Origin: UBA8752 sp002172485
GTDB lineage: Bacteria; Bacteroidota; Bacteroidia; Flavobacteriales_D; Sanyastnellaceae
Assembly (NCBI GenBank): GCA_042089915.1
Contig: JBELJZ010000012.1
Location: 1 to 64,000, forward strand
Length of the DNA stretch: 64,000 nt
Direction of reading: 5' to 3'
Part shown: piece by piece, positions 54,552-62,794 of the stretch
Layout of the letters: every line of letters begins with the position of its first letter
Numbering within the stretch: the stretch's first letter is position 1
Made by a program: the position numbers and the translations under genes
The notes under the pieces: generated by a model
Seen by the model: the letters and a program-made list of their open reading frames with translations, nothing else
The model's database searches: none
What the model was told of the DNA's origin: nothing

Positions 54552-54566
54552 GGGCTGGGTCAGGTC

Positions 54567-55613
54567 TTATTTTTCTCCCGCTGCGCGTTCATCGAGCTCG
54601 GCGTCGATGAGGCGCTGCAGGCGTTCGAGTTCCTTGTCACTCAATTTCCGCTTTTCCTTGCCACCAAACACGGAAACGCGCACGTACCGCTGCGGATTGA
54701 GGTACAAGTCGTTGAGGAGGTACTGCAATTCCTTGTTGGTCGCGATCAGGCCATCGTGCAGGCTGTCACTTTGGAGCAGCTTGCCCAGCGATCCTTCGCC
54801 GGCGTTGAGCCCTTCAAGCAGCCGGTTGAGTTCCGTGATGGACGCATCAGCTGTGCGCAGGGTGGAGGCGAGCTCCAAATTGGCAAGGGAGTCAGAAATC
54901 TGGCTGAAGTTGCCAATCGCGTTGGAGAGGCTGCCTTGTTGTTCGTTGACGAAACTGGTCAATTCCTCCACGTTGTCGACGATGCCATTGAGCGCCTCGC
55001 GGTTTTCTTCGACGGTCAAATCGAGCGTTTGGGAGGTGCTTTCCAGATTCTCCATGGTCCGCTGGATGCTCTCGAAGGCCTTGGGCAGTCCTTGGGTCGC
55101 ACTGTCCTGGAAGACGGTTTGCAGGTTGCTCAGGATTTCATCGACGGTTCCAATGAGTTCATTTGTGCGGTTTTGAAGGGGTTTCAATTCCTCCCGAACG
55201 GCCTCAGCAATGCCCATTTCAATGTCGGATGGCAAGGTGTCCCCGGGTTGGGCGAGGTCCACACTTCGTCCGGCAATCAGGTTGATGGCCTTGGTGCCAA
55301 AGAGGTCGTTGGACACGATTTTGGCCTTGGTGTCCCGGGTCAAGCGCAGGTTGGGTTGCTCGATGACAAAGGTGACATGAAGCGCTCCGGTGCCATTGGC
55401 ATCAAAGGCGATGCTGGAGACTTGGCCCACTTTGAAGCCATTGACCACCACGGGGTTGGATATGGCCAATCCGTCAATCCGGTTGTAAACGGCATGGTAT
55501 TGCTGTCCGCCGCCCAAGGGATTGAAGCCTTTCAAGAAGTTGACCCCCAATACGAGCATGACGCCTCCGAGGAGGACCAGCACACCGATTTTGAGTTCCC
55601 TGCTGTGTTGCAT
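54567..55613 (-). CDS. MlaD/MCE family lipid-transport protein
   Basis: The 348-residue protein has an N-terminal anchor helix (~8-26), an MCE domain (~36-115: YNRIDGLAISNPVVVNGFKV, VSNDLFGTKAINL) and a long coiled-coil region (~130-290). MCE proteins form periplasmic hexamers that move phospholipids between membranes with MlaE/MlaF partners, which are not in this window. It starts 12 bases after the amidase stop. Confidence 0.92.
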   Translation of the reverse strand: MQHSRELKIGVLVLLGGVMLVLGVNFLKGFNPLGGGQQYHAVYNRIDGLAISNPVVVNGFKVGQVSSIAFDANGTGALHVTFVIEQPNLRLTRDTKAKIVSNDLFGTKAINLIAGRSVDLAQPGDTLPSDIEMGIAEAVREELKPLQNRTNELIGTVDEILSNLQTVFQDSATQGLPKAFESIQRTMENLESTSQTLDLTVEENREALNGIVDNVEELTSFVNEQQGSLSNAIGNFSQISDSLANLELASTLRTADASITELNRLLEGLNAGEGSLGKLLQSDSLHDGLIATNKELQYLLNDLYLNPQRYVRVSVFGGKEKRKLSDKELERLQRLIDAELDERAAGEK

Positions 55614-55625
55614 GCAAACGAAGGG

Positions 55626-56831
55626 TCAGTTCCGCCCCTTCTTCAAAGCCTCTTGAAGGGGGATCCTGCGGTCCCCTTCGAAAGCCACGACGAAGGCGTC
55701 GAGAAAGCCATTTCCCCGCAAGGTATCGCGCATCCTGCAAGCTTCCGAGTAGGAAGGGGTCGAACCCACCCTGTACTTGTGAACGCCTCCAATCTGTTGT
55801 GTCCACACATGGGGGATGTCTGCGCCAGAGCGGGTTTGCAAGGGCGCTCCCGTCCGATTGCTCGCGGCTTGGACGGAAAAGCAGACTTCGTCCGCGCAGT
55901 CCCCCGTCAGGGTGGACAGCCAGTTGGGGGCTCCGACGTCTTCTTCTGCCTCACACTCGATGACCGTCTGGTCCTCTGGTTTAGGTGTTGTCGGGGTGGG
56001 TTGAACGGCCGATTCGAGACTGAACCATTGGTCGGCATAATCGCGGAAAGCCCGGAACAGCGCACTCGACATGTAGTCTTGTCCTTGTTCGGAATGCAAG
56101 AAGTCCTCTTCGTCGGGGTTGGTGAGAAATCCCAGCTCGACGAGCACACTCGGCATGCTCGCATAGGCGGTCACGTAGTAGGGCGCCTGTCGCACGCCCC
56201 GATCCTGCCGCCCAACGCGCTCGCGGAATTGGGTCTGGATGAGCTCGGCAAGCTGCAGGCTTCGGCTCAGGTAAATCTCCTGTTTCAGAGCGAGGGCAAT
56301 GAAGGTGTCGGGGTCTTCCGGGTCGAAGCCCTGGGAGTCGGTCTCCTTGAAAACGGCCGCGTTTTCCTTGGCTGCCACGCGCAGGCTGGCTTCGCTCTTG
56401 CCCAACCCCATCACGAAGGAGGAGCTCCCCACAGCCGACGATTTTTCGAAGCTGTCGCAATGAATGGAGAGCAGCAGGTCGGCCTGTGCGCTGTTGGCGA
56501 GCTGTACCCGCTCCTGCAGGGTGGGGTAGGTGTCGCCGGTCCGGGTCATGATGACTTCGACGCCTGGGATGCGCTCTTCGATGTAGGTCGCTGTCTTTTT
56601 GGCGACGGCGAGGGTGACGTCTTTTTCGGCAATCCGGTACCGCCCGGTCCCCAGATTTCCGGGGTCCTTACCCCCGTGTCCAGCGTCGATGACCACAGTC
56701 ATGGCAGGCTCTGCGGGCGGCTCGAAGGCGCTGCCGACGAGCAGAACGGCGATGCACGTCAGTCCCACAATGACCCGGTGCCTGGAGGACGGGGACGTCA
56801 TGGGCGGAGGAGGTGTGGAGGAACAATCCAT
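55626..56831 (-). CDS. N-acetylmuramoyl-L-alanine amidase with SPOR-like C-terminus
   Basis: The 401-residue zinc amidase (Amidase_3) cleaves the MurNAc-L-Ala bond of peptidoglycan. Zinc ligands are visible in VVIDAGHGGKDPG (His ~52), the following Glu, and SIHCDSF (His ~125); the catalytic Glu is in LVELGFLTNPDE (~232). A signal anchor lies at ~20-37. The last ~75 residues (VCFSVQAAS ... KYRVGSTPSY) look like a SPOR domain that binds denuded glycan at division sites. ATG at 56801 is an alternative start. It heads the amidase-mlaD-ferredoxin-CCG operon. Confidence 0.9.
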   Translation of the reverse strand: MDCSSTPPPPMTSPSSRHRVIVGLTCIAVLLVGSAFEPPAEPAMTVVIDAGHGGKDPGNLGTGRYRIAEKDVTLAVAKKTATYIEERIPGVEVIMTRTGDTYPTLQERVQLANSAQADLLLSIHCDSFEKSSAVGSSSFVMGLGKSEASLRVAAKENAAVFKETDSQGFDPEDPDTFIALALKQEIYLSRSLQLAELIQTQFRERVGRQDRGVRQAPYYVTAYASMPSVLVELGFLTNPDEEDFLHSEQGQDYMSSALFRAFRDYADQWFSLESAVQPTPTTPKPEDQTVIECEAEEDVGAPNWLSTLTGDCADEVCFSVQAASNRTGAPLQTRSGADIPHVWTQQIGGVHKYRVGSTPSYSEACRMRDTLRGNGFLDAFVVAFEGDRRIPLQEALKKGRN

Positions 56832-56840
56832 TCGACGGCA

Positions 56841-56848
56841 GAAAACTA
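56841..56848 (-). promoter_or_regulatory. Candidate -7 element of the amidase operon
   Basis: TAGTTTTC on the minus strand lies 9 bases before the ATG at 56831. Only 2 bases separate it from the divergent lptD box. Confidence 0.4.
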
Positions 56849-56850
56849 TC

Positions 56851-56858
56851 TAGCTTTG
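56851..56858 (+). promoter_or_regulatory. -7 element of lptD
   Basis: TAGCTTTG is an exact TAnnTTTG match, 31 bases before the TTG start of lptD. Confidence 0.55.
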
Positions 56859-56889
56859 GCAGGCGTTCTGGGGCCGTAGCCTCCTGAAT

Positions 56890-59800
56890 TTGCGCGTTGC
56901 GTTGTTGGCAAACGTCCTCGAATACCGTCCCCGCCCTGATCGCGAGCCCGCTCCTGTATGGAACGGGTGGAAGCGTGGATTTCTTCTGTCTTTTTTGGCT
57001 TTTTCCCTCGGACTGTCCGCCCAGAAGGTGGAAGTGCGGATTCTGCAGGCGGAACAAATCACCCGGGACCCCGCTGTCGTGGATGGACAACGGTTGGTGG
57101 GGGACGTTCGATTGTCTGTGGACCGCGCAGTGGTGACATGCGACAGTGCCTGGCGGTATCCGGATGGGGCGTTCCGATTGATGGGGGGTGTGGTGGCCGA
57201 CGATGGCCCGGTGCGCATGACCGGGGACGCATTGGAGCTCGATCCTGAGGCGGGCATTGGGGTGATGACCGGTGAGGAGGTTCGGATTGTCGATTCGACC
57301 GAGCCCCAAAATCACCGAACGCTGTCCACAGAAAAAACGACATATGCTTTTCGAGAAGGGGTGGCGACTTATGCTGGAGGTGGGGTCGTGACGACCTCCA
57401 ATGAGCGCATTGTGAGCCAGTCCGGTACGTTCTTCCGGGACGAACGCCGGCTTCGTTTTGAAGGTGGCGTACGAATGACCGTGGACACCTTGAACGTGGA
57501 ATCGGAGCGGGTGATCTATCTGCCCGATGACACGGTGTTGGTCTTTCCCGAGTTGGCCACGGTGCGCCACCCACAAGGTGGGGTGTCCGGCAGCAGGGGG
57601 CGCTGGTCCATGCAGGCCGGGCGGGGGTGGTTTGCCGGAACGGATTCGGTGCCTGCCTGTTTTCGCGATGGCGATTTGGAGGTGGTGGGCGACAGTCTGG
57701 TCATGGGCGACAGCCTCGGTTTGGCCTTTGGTCAGGTGGCCATTTTGGACACGGCGTCGCAGGTTCGATTGTCGGCCGACACGGCGCGTTTCGGTCCCTT
57801 GGGTGCCGCACGGGATTCCGCGGGCCACATTGAGTTGCGGGGGTCCGCCTCGGCATGGATACAGGATGGGGACGCGCCGCTCGAAGTGCGGGGACCTGAA
57901 TTGGACATCCTCGATGGTCCAGAAGGGCGGCGATTGACGGCTTGGCGTGGGGCCGCCTTGTTTTTTGAGGACCTGACGGCGGCTGCGGCGGAATTGGAGT
58001 GGATAGAATCTGCTGGTCGGGTGGACCTGCATGGAGATCCGGCATTGTGGAATGGCGACGACCAGTTGACCGGCGATTCGGTGCGGTTGTTTCTCAACGA
58101 AGGGCGTCCCGAGCGGCTGGAAGTCCGGGGGCATGCCTTCGTGTCGAGCCCCGCACCTGACCGTTTCCGCAATCAACTTGCGGGGCGGGATTTGGACGGC
58201 CTGTTTGAAGGGGGGCAGCTGACCACACTGGTGATGGTTGGCAATGGCCGGACACTGTATTTCGCTGAACCCGACAGCCAGAAGGTGGTCCAAGCCGCAT
58301 TGGATTCTCTACCGACTCCATTGCCCCAGGCCAACCGTGCGGAATGCACGGAGATTCGCATGAGGCTGGACTCGGCTGGATTGGCATCCATCGTGTTGCT
58401 CGAGTCTCCAGCTGGACAATTCGCCGACCTCGCAAGTTTGTCCGAACAGCCACTGGATGGCGCATTGGATGCAGCACACCTGCCCGGTTTTCAGGCCCGA
58501 TTGCGCCCGGATACCGCAACGCCCTTCACGGCAGATGGTCACCCGGCGCCTTTCTTGTCCATCCCCGCATGGACGCCTCCAGCGGACTCCCTGCGCCCAG
58601 AGGGGGAGGACCCCATTGCCTATCGTTCGGCGGACAGCATCGTCTTCCATGTTCGGGACGAACAGGTGGCATTGCACGGGGACGCGAAGGTGGAAACGGC
58701 GGGCATTGAGCTCGAAGCTGCCCGGGTCGACTATTTCGCAGGTGCCCGGACCATGGATGCAGGAGGCGTGCCGGACAGCACTGGCAGCTTGACAGGGCGC
58801 CCCGTGTTCACCCAAGGCGGCCAGTCGTTTACCCAGGATGGTCTTCGCTACGATCTCGACACCCGGAAGGGCTTGAGCCGTCAGGCCGTGACCAAAGAAG
58901 GTGAGCTCACCTTCCATGCCAAGCGGGCCAAACGGTTTCCCGACGGACGGATCTTCCTCAAAGGGGGCATGTTCTCCACCTGCGATGCGCCCAATCCGCA
59001 CTTCCATTTTCACCTGACCCGCGGGCTTCTGGTGCCCAATGAAAAAGTGGTCAGCGGACCGATGTACGTCAAGGTCCGCAAGGTCCCCCTGCCCATCGGC
59101 CTGCCCTTTTTCTGGTTTCCCCAGAAACAGGAACGGAGCCGGGGCATCCTCTTCCCGAGCTTCGGCAACGGCCGGGAGCTGGGGTATTTCATCAAGGACC
59201 TCGGGTGGTATGAGCCCCTCGGCGAGCATTGGGATGCCCGCATTCTCGGCGATCTCTACAGCCGGGGAACATGGCGGCTGTCGGCCTCTACGCAGTACCG
59301 CTATCGGTATCGGTTCAACGGCAATTTCTCGGTGTCCCGCTCGAGCATCGTGTCCGGCGGAACCGCAGGGGACCCTGGCGCATCGCGGCGCACGGAATTC
59401 TTCGTTCGCTGGAGCCACAACCAGGACTCCAAGGCCCGACCCAATGGCCGCTTCAACGCCAATGTCAATTTTGGCTCCTCGGGCAATTTCCGGTCCCAAT
59501 TGAACAGCAGCCAGGAGGATTTCCTGTCCAATACGTTCTCGTCCAGCATCAACTACAATGCCTCGATTCCGGGCAAGCCGGTCAGCATCACGGCCACGGC
59601 ACGGCACAACCAGAACAGCAGCACGGGACGCGTGGACCTTGTCGTGCCCTCGCTGGGGGTCAATGTCAGCCGATTCGAACTGCCCTTGTCGCGGATTTTC
59701 AATCCGGATGCGCTGACGTCCAAATGGTATGACCGCATCGGTGTGACCTACGCCTTGAAGTCGGAGCAGCGGATCAGCGGTGCGGACAGCACCTTGTTCG

Positions 59801-60921
59801 ATGAGGGCCTTGCCGGGTTGTTGGAGCGCGCCAGTGCCGGGGTTCGCCACACGGCCACGGCGTCCACCCAAATCAAGGCGGGCTTCATCAGCCTGACGCC
59901 CAACGTGTCGTACAACGGCTACTGGAATTTCGCCGCCCTCGACAAGGCCATCGCGCCGGACGTGCCGGACAGCGTGGTGACCGACACATTGCGCGGCTTC
60001 TACACTGATGGGGACTGGCGGTTGGGCATCAGTGCCAACACCAAGTTCTACGGCACGTTCAGCAACCGCGGCGAGGGGCGACTGCGGGCCATTCGGCACG
60101 TGATCACACCACAAGTCGGGTTCAGCTACAATCCGGCGTTTGACCGCCGCGACACGATTGTCGGCTTGGACGGGTCGATTCTCGAAGTCTTCGACCCATT
60201 GGCTCCCGGACTGTACACGCCGGCCAACATGGGTGCGCAAGGCGCATTGAATTTCACCTTGAACAACAACCTCGAAGCCAAGGTGCGCGACCGGAACGGG
60301 GACCTGAAGAAGGTCAGGCTGATCGACAACTTGTCCCTTCGTGCGAGCCACAATTTGCAGGCGGACTCATTGCGTTGGAGCGACATCACAGGATCGGCCT
60401 TCACCACCTTGGCGGGGCGGTTCCCGGTCAACATCGGATTCGCCCACAGCCTCTACGACCGCGACAGCACGGGCGCCGTCATCGACCGCTATCTCTGGGA
60501 AGATGGTGGGGCTCCCCTCCGGTTGAAGCGGGCCAATGCCTCGGTCAACGCGAGTTGGAAGGGTCAAGGAGATACCCCGTGGAGTGCGCGGACAGGCTAC
60601 ACCATGCGCTTGCAGAGGAGCTGGCGTTCGGACCTTCAGGCCGACACGCTCATTCTGTCTCAAAACCTCACCTTCAATGGCGATGTCACCCTGTTTGAGG
60701 ACTGGCGCGTTTCGGTTGGAACGGGATACGATTTCACGGTCAAGGACTTCACCAATACGCAGGTCAACCTTCTGTGGGACCTGCATTGCTGGGAGTTTTC
60801 AGCCCGTTGGGTGCCATTCGGGATCCAGAAGAGTTTGCAGTTGCGCCTCGCGGTCAAGGCGTCCATGCTGCGGGATGTCAAACTGGAACGGAGGTTCCAG
60901 GGCAGCGGCCTGATTCGATAG
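56890..60921 (+). CDS. lptD: OstA-like protein fused to LptD (LPS-assembly outer-membrane protein)
   Basis: The 1343-residue protein starts at TTG; no in-frame ATG fits. A signal peptide (~28-44, ending GLSAQ) is followed by ~530 residues that follow the separate Bacteroidota OstA-like protein: GDVRLSVDRAVVTCDSA, DPALWNGDDQLTGDSV, then GRDLDGLFEGGQLTTLVMVG. From residue ~573 (EDPIAYRSADSIVFHV) it follows Bacteroidota LptD: a second OstA segment (HGDAKVETAGIELEAARVDY), VPLPIGLPFFWFPQ and the long beta-barrel to the C-terminus. LptD inserts LPS into the outer leaflet. Usual Bacteroidota LptD is about 900 residues, so the extra N-terminus is a gene fusion. It is divergent from the amidase. Confidence 0.92.
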   Translation: MRVALLANVLEYRPRPDREPAPVWNGWKRGFLLSFLAFSLGLSAQKVEVRILQAEQITRDPAVVDGQRLVGDVRLSVDRAVVTCDSAWRYPDGAFRLMGGVVADDGPVRMTGDALELDPEAGIGVMTGEEVRIVDSTEPQNHRTLSTEKTTYAFREGVATYAGGGVVTTSNERIVSQSGTFFRDERRLRFEGGVRMTVDTLNVESERVIYLPDDTVLVFPELATVRHPQGGVSGSRGRWSMQAGRGWFAGTDSVPACFRDGDLEVVGDSLVMGDSLGLAFGQVAILDTASQVRLSADTARFGPLGAARDSAGHIELRGSASAWIQDGDAPLEVRGPELDILDGPEGRRLTAWRGAALFFEDLTAAAAELEWIESAGRVDLHGDPALWNGDDQLTGDSVRLFLNEGRPERLEVRGHAFVSSPAPDRFRNQLAGRDLDGLFEGGQLTTLVMVGNGRTLYFAEPDSQKVVQAALDSLPTPLPQANRAECTEIRMRLDSAGLASIVLLESPAGQFADLASLSEQPLDGALDAAHLPGFQARLRPDTATPFTADGHPAPFLSIPAWTPPADSLRPEGEDPIAYRSADSIVFHVRDEQVALHGDAKVETAGIELEAARVDYFAGARTMDAGGVPDSTGSLTGRPVFTQGGQSFTQDGLRYDLDTRKGLSRQAVTKEGELTFHAKRAKRFPDGRIFLKGGMFSTCDAPNPHFHFHLTRGLLVPNEKVVSGPMYVKVRKVPLPIGLPFFWFPQKQERSRGILFPSFGNGRELGYFIKDLGWYEPLGEHWDARILGDLYSRGTWRLSASTQYRYRYRFNGNFSVSRSSIVSGGTAGDPGASRRTEFFVRWSHNQDSKARPNGRFNANVNFGSSGNFRSQLNSSQEDFLSNTFSSSINYNASIPGKPVSITATARHNQNSSTGRVDLVVPSLGVNVSRFELPLSRIFNPDALTSKWYDRIGVTYALKSEQRISGADSTLFDEGLAGLLERASAGVRHTATASTQIKAGFISLTPNVSYNGYWNFAALDKAIAPDVPDSVVTDTLRGFYTDGDWRLGISANTKFYGTFSNRGEGRLRAIRHVITPQVGFSYNPAFDRRDTIVGLDGSILEVFDPLAPGLYTPANMGAQGALNFTLNNNLEAKVRDRNGDLKKVRLIDNLSLRASHNLQADSLRWSDITGSAFTTLAGRFPVNIGFAHSLYDRDSTGAVIDRYLWEDGGAPLRLKRANASVNASWKGQGDTPWSARTGYTMRLQRSWRSDLQADTLILSQNLTFNGDVTLFEDWRVSVGTGYDFTVKDFTNTQVNLLWDLHCWEFSARWVPFGIQKSLQLRLAVKASMLRDVKLERRFQGSGLIR

Positions 60922-60927
60922 GCCGGG

Positions 60928-61095
60928 TCAGCGCGTGAACGTGCGGATGAGCAGGTAGATCAGGCACAACAGGAAGACGGTCATGGAGACCTTGTTGATG
61001 CCGTGCATGACCCGCAGGTTGATGCCTTCTTCCTCGTTTTTCTTGAAGAGGTTCAACGGGTTGGCGTAGTGGAGGATGCGGCGGAGGAAATCCAT
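60928..61095 (-). CDS. DUF6728 family small membrane protein
   Basis: The 55-residue protein has a charged N-terminal half (LFKKNEEEGINLRVMHGIN) and one C-terminal helix (~37-51). The MHGIN.(I/V)SM segment and the size match DUF6728, a Bacteroidota family that sits next to RidA genes. It follows the RidA stop by 42 bases on the same strand and ends 6 bases from the convergent lptD stop. Function is unknown. Confidence 0.75.
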   Translation of the reverse strand: MDFLRRILHYANPLNLFKKNEEEGINLRVMHGINKVSMTVFLLCLIYLLIRTFTR

Positions 61096-61137
61096 GGTCA
61101 GGGGTCTTTGTGAATGACAGCTGGACAGGCGTGGGGT

Positions 61138-61488
61138 TCAATCGACGGCCACAGCGCTGATTTCGACGCGGGCCTGCTTGGGCAATCCGGCGACGAAGAC
61201 CGCTTCGCGGGCGGGCAGCGGGTCCTTGAAGCGGTCGCGATAGGCAGCGTCCATGGCGGCATAGTCCCGTGGATCGATCAGGAACACGGTGGTCTTGACC
61301 ACGTTTTCGAGGCTGGACCCGGCGTCGGTCAGGACGGTTGCAAGATTGTCGATCGCGCGGTGCACTTCCTCCGTCAGGCTGGCCTGAAGCAGTTCGCCCG
61401 TTTCAGGGAGGAGTGGAATCTGTCCGCTGCAGTAAACGGTGTTTCCGGCGCGGCGGGCGGGACTGTAGCTGGCAATGGGCTTCGACAT
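61138..61488 (-). CDS. ridA: RidA family deaminase
   Basis: The 116-residue protein is slightly shorter at the N-terminus than the usual ~126. It has AGNTVYCSGQIPLLPETGEL, NVVKTTVFLIDPRDY and the C-terminal QARVEISAVA with the conserved arginine. RidA hydrolyses reactive enamine/imine intermediates from PLP enzymes such as threonine dehydratase. A TACTTGC element lies 3 bases before the start. DUF6728 follows. Confidence 0.92.
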   Translation of the reverse strand: MSKPIASYSPARRAGNTVYCSGQIPLLPETGELLQASLTEEVHRAIDNLATVLTDAGSSLENVVKTTVFLIDPRDYAAMDAAYRDRFKDPLPAREAVFVAGLPKQARVEISAVAVD

Positions 61489-61491
61489 GGT

Positions 61492-61498
61492 GCAAGTA
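61492..61498 (-). promoter_or_regulatory. Candidate -7 element of ridA
   Basis: TACTTGC on the minus strand lies 3 bases before the ATG; it is a 7-base variant of the local motif. Confidence 0.3.
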
Positions 61499-61513
61499 TC
61501 GCCCGCTTGTGCG

Positions 61514-61521
61514 AACCTTTG
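61514..61521 (+). promoter_or_regulatory. Candidate -7 element of the amidotransferase gene
   Basis: AACCTTTG (one base off TAnnTTTG) ends 5 bases before the ATG at 61527. Confidence 0.4.
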
Positions 61522-61526
61522 TGCCC

Positions 61527-62108
61527 ATGGAAGGAAAGTCCATCCTCCTTGTCGACAACCGAGACTCCTTTACCTGGAACCTCGCGCATGACCTCGAGCG
61601 CCACGGGGCGCGTGTGGTGGTCAAGCAGGCGGCAGAATGCACCCCGGCGGATGCGGAAGGCATGGATGGCATTGTGTTGTCGCCGGGCCCCGGCCTCCCG
61701 TCGGAAAGCCAAGGGCTGATGGCCCTCATCGAAGCTTGGGCGCCTGAGCGTTCGATGTTGGGCGTATGCCTGGGATTGCAGGCGCTCGTGGAATGGAGCG
61801 GTGGGCGACTTCGCCAGATGGAGGAGGTTCGCCACGGTGTGACCAGCACAGCCCGCAAAACCGCGTCGGACACCTTGCTTCGTGGGGTGGGGGCGACGTT
61901 CGAAGTCGGGCATTACCACAGTTGGTGCGTCGACCGGTCCGCATTGCCGGTTGAATGGGAAGTCACGGCTGAGGCGGTGTCCGCACCGGAGATCGCGTTG
62001 GCCATTCGCCACAGATCCCGACCACTCCACGCCGTCCAGTTTCACCCGGAAAGTGTCCTGACTCCCCGCGGACGAGACATGCTGAGCGCCTGGCTCGACA
62101 CCCTCTGA
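61527..62108 (+). CDS. Class I glutamine amidotransferase, TrpG/PabA type
   Basis: The 193-residue protein has the TrpG/PabA pattern: ILLVDNRDSFTWNLA, LSPGPGLPSE, the nucleophile Cys in LGVCLGLQALVEW (~80) and the catalytic His-Glu in AVQFHPESVLTPRG. It supplies ammonia from glutamine to anthranilate or aminodeoxychorismate synthase. No large-subunit gene is adjacent, so the two roles cannot be separated. A hairpin terminator follows directly. Confidence 0.9.
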   Translation: MEGKSILLVDNRDSFTWNLAHDLERHGARVVVKQAAECTPADAEGMDGIVLSPGPGLPSESQGLMALIEAWAPERSMLGVCLGLQALVEWSGGRLRQMEEVRHGVTSTARKTASDTLLRGVGATFEVGHYHSWCVDRSALPVEWEVTAEAVSAPEIALAIRHRSRPLHAVQFHPESVLTPRGRDMLSAWLDTL

Positions 62109-62115
62109 CCGCATG

Positions 62116-62142
62116 AAAAAAGGCGCCCGAAGGCGCCTTTTC
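62116..62142. terminator. Rho-independent terminator, probably bidirectional
   Basis: AAAAGGCGCC and GGCGCCTTTT form a 10-base-pair stem with a CGAA tetraloop, between the convergent amidotransferase and lipoprotein genes. Confidence 0.88.
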
Positions 62143-62164
62143 GAAGTGAGGTGTGAGTGGCGAA

Positions 62165-62737
62165 TCAGTTGCCGAGCTTGTTCATCTCTTCCTGGAAGGT
62201 CTCCTTGAACCGCTCATAGTTGTATTCGGCCATGATGCGCTCGTCTTCGGAGATCTTCTCGTTGTACTTGGAGGCGAATTTTTCTCCGCTCAGCTCCAGG
62301 GCCACGTAGGAGACGTAGACGCCATTCTCTCGTTGGGTCAACTTCTCACAGATGACGATGGCACCGCGCAGTTCTTGATCCACCACGGTCCGGGCCAGTT
62401 CATTGAAGGATTCCGTGGCTTCTTCGCGGTTGTTGAATTCCGTGCTGGACACATAGTTGTCCGTGACGGCTTTGATGGTGGCGCTGACCGTCCGTGCCAA
62501 TCGGCTTTCCGCAGTGGAACGGGCTTTTTTCTTGGCGATCTCGCGGTCTTGGCTTTCGCCCGTGGCTGTGGAGCGGAAGTGCTTGCTGTCAGAATTGTAT
62601 TTCTCTCCCGTGCAGTATTCGACGATTTCGACTTCGCCCTTGGGCTTGACGACGTCTTCGTTCTTTTTGCAACCAGTCGTGAACACAGCCAAACCGAGGG
62701 CCAGGCCAGAAAGGGTCAATGTGGTGGTGCGGGTCAT
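62165..62737 (-). CDS. LPP20-like lipoprotein
   Basis: The 190-residue protein has a lipoprotein signal (lipobox FTTGC, Cys ~23). A domain follows with the features of LPP20-type lipoproteins: helix REIAKKKARSTAESRLARTV, then strand-rich parts and VYVSYVALELSGEKFASKYN. LPP20 proteins are outer-membrane lipoproteins of unclear role. The upstream gene encodes a related domain and ends 57 bases before it, suggesting a shared operon and function. Confidence 0.78.
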   Translation of the reverse strand: MTRTTTLTLSGLALGLAVFTTGCKKNEDVVKPKGEVEIVEYCTGEKYNSDSKHFRSTATGESQDREIAKKKARSTAESRLARTVSATIKAVTDNYVSSTEFNNREEATESFNELARTVVDQELRGAIVICEKLTQRENGVYVSYVALELSGEKFASKYNEKISEDERIMAEYNYERFKETFQEEMNKLGN

Positions 62738-62765
62738 GGGAATGGGGTTGAGGGTTTCTGTTGTC

Positions 62766-62777
62766 TGGAATATTCCA
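62766..62777. repeat. 12-base perfect palindrome upstream of the lipoprotein gene
   Basis: TGGAATATTCCA lies in the 57-base gap between the two lipoprotein-type genes, 29 bases before the downstream ATG. It could be an operator or chance. Confidence 0.2.
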
Positions 62778-62794
62778 ATATCGTGCCAAACTCT

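Noticed and set aside
58309..60351. 680-codon open frame antisense to lptD
   Set aside because: It is a shadow of the LptD barrel region with no recognisable features.
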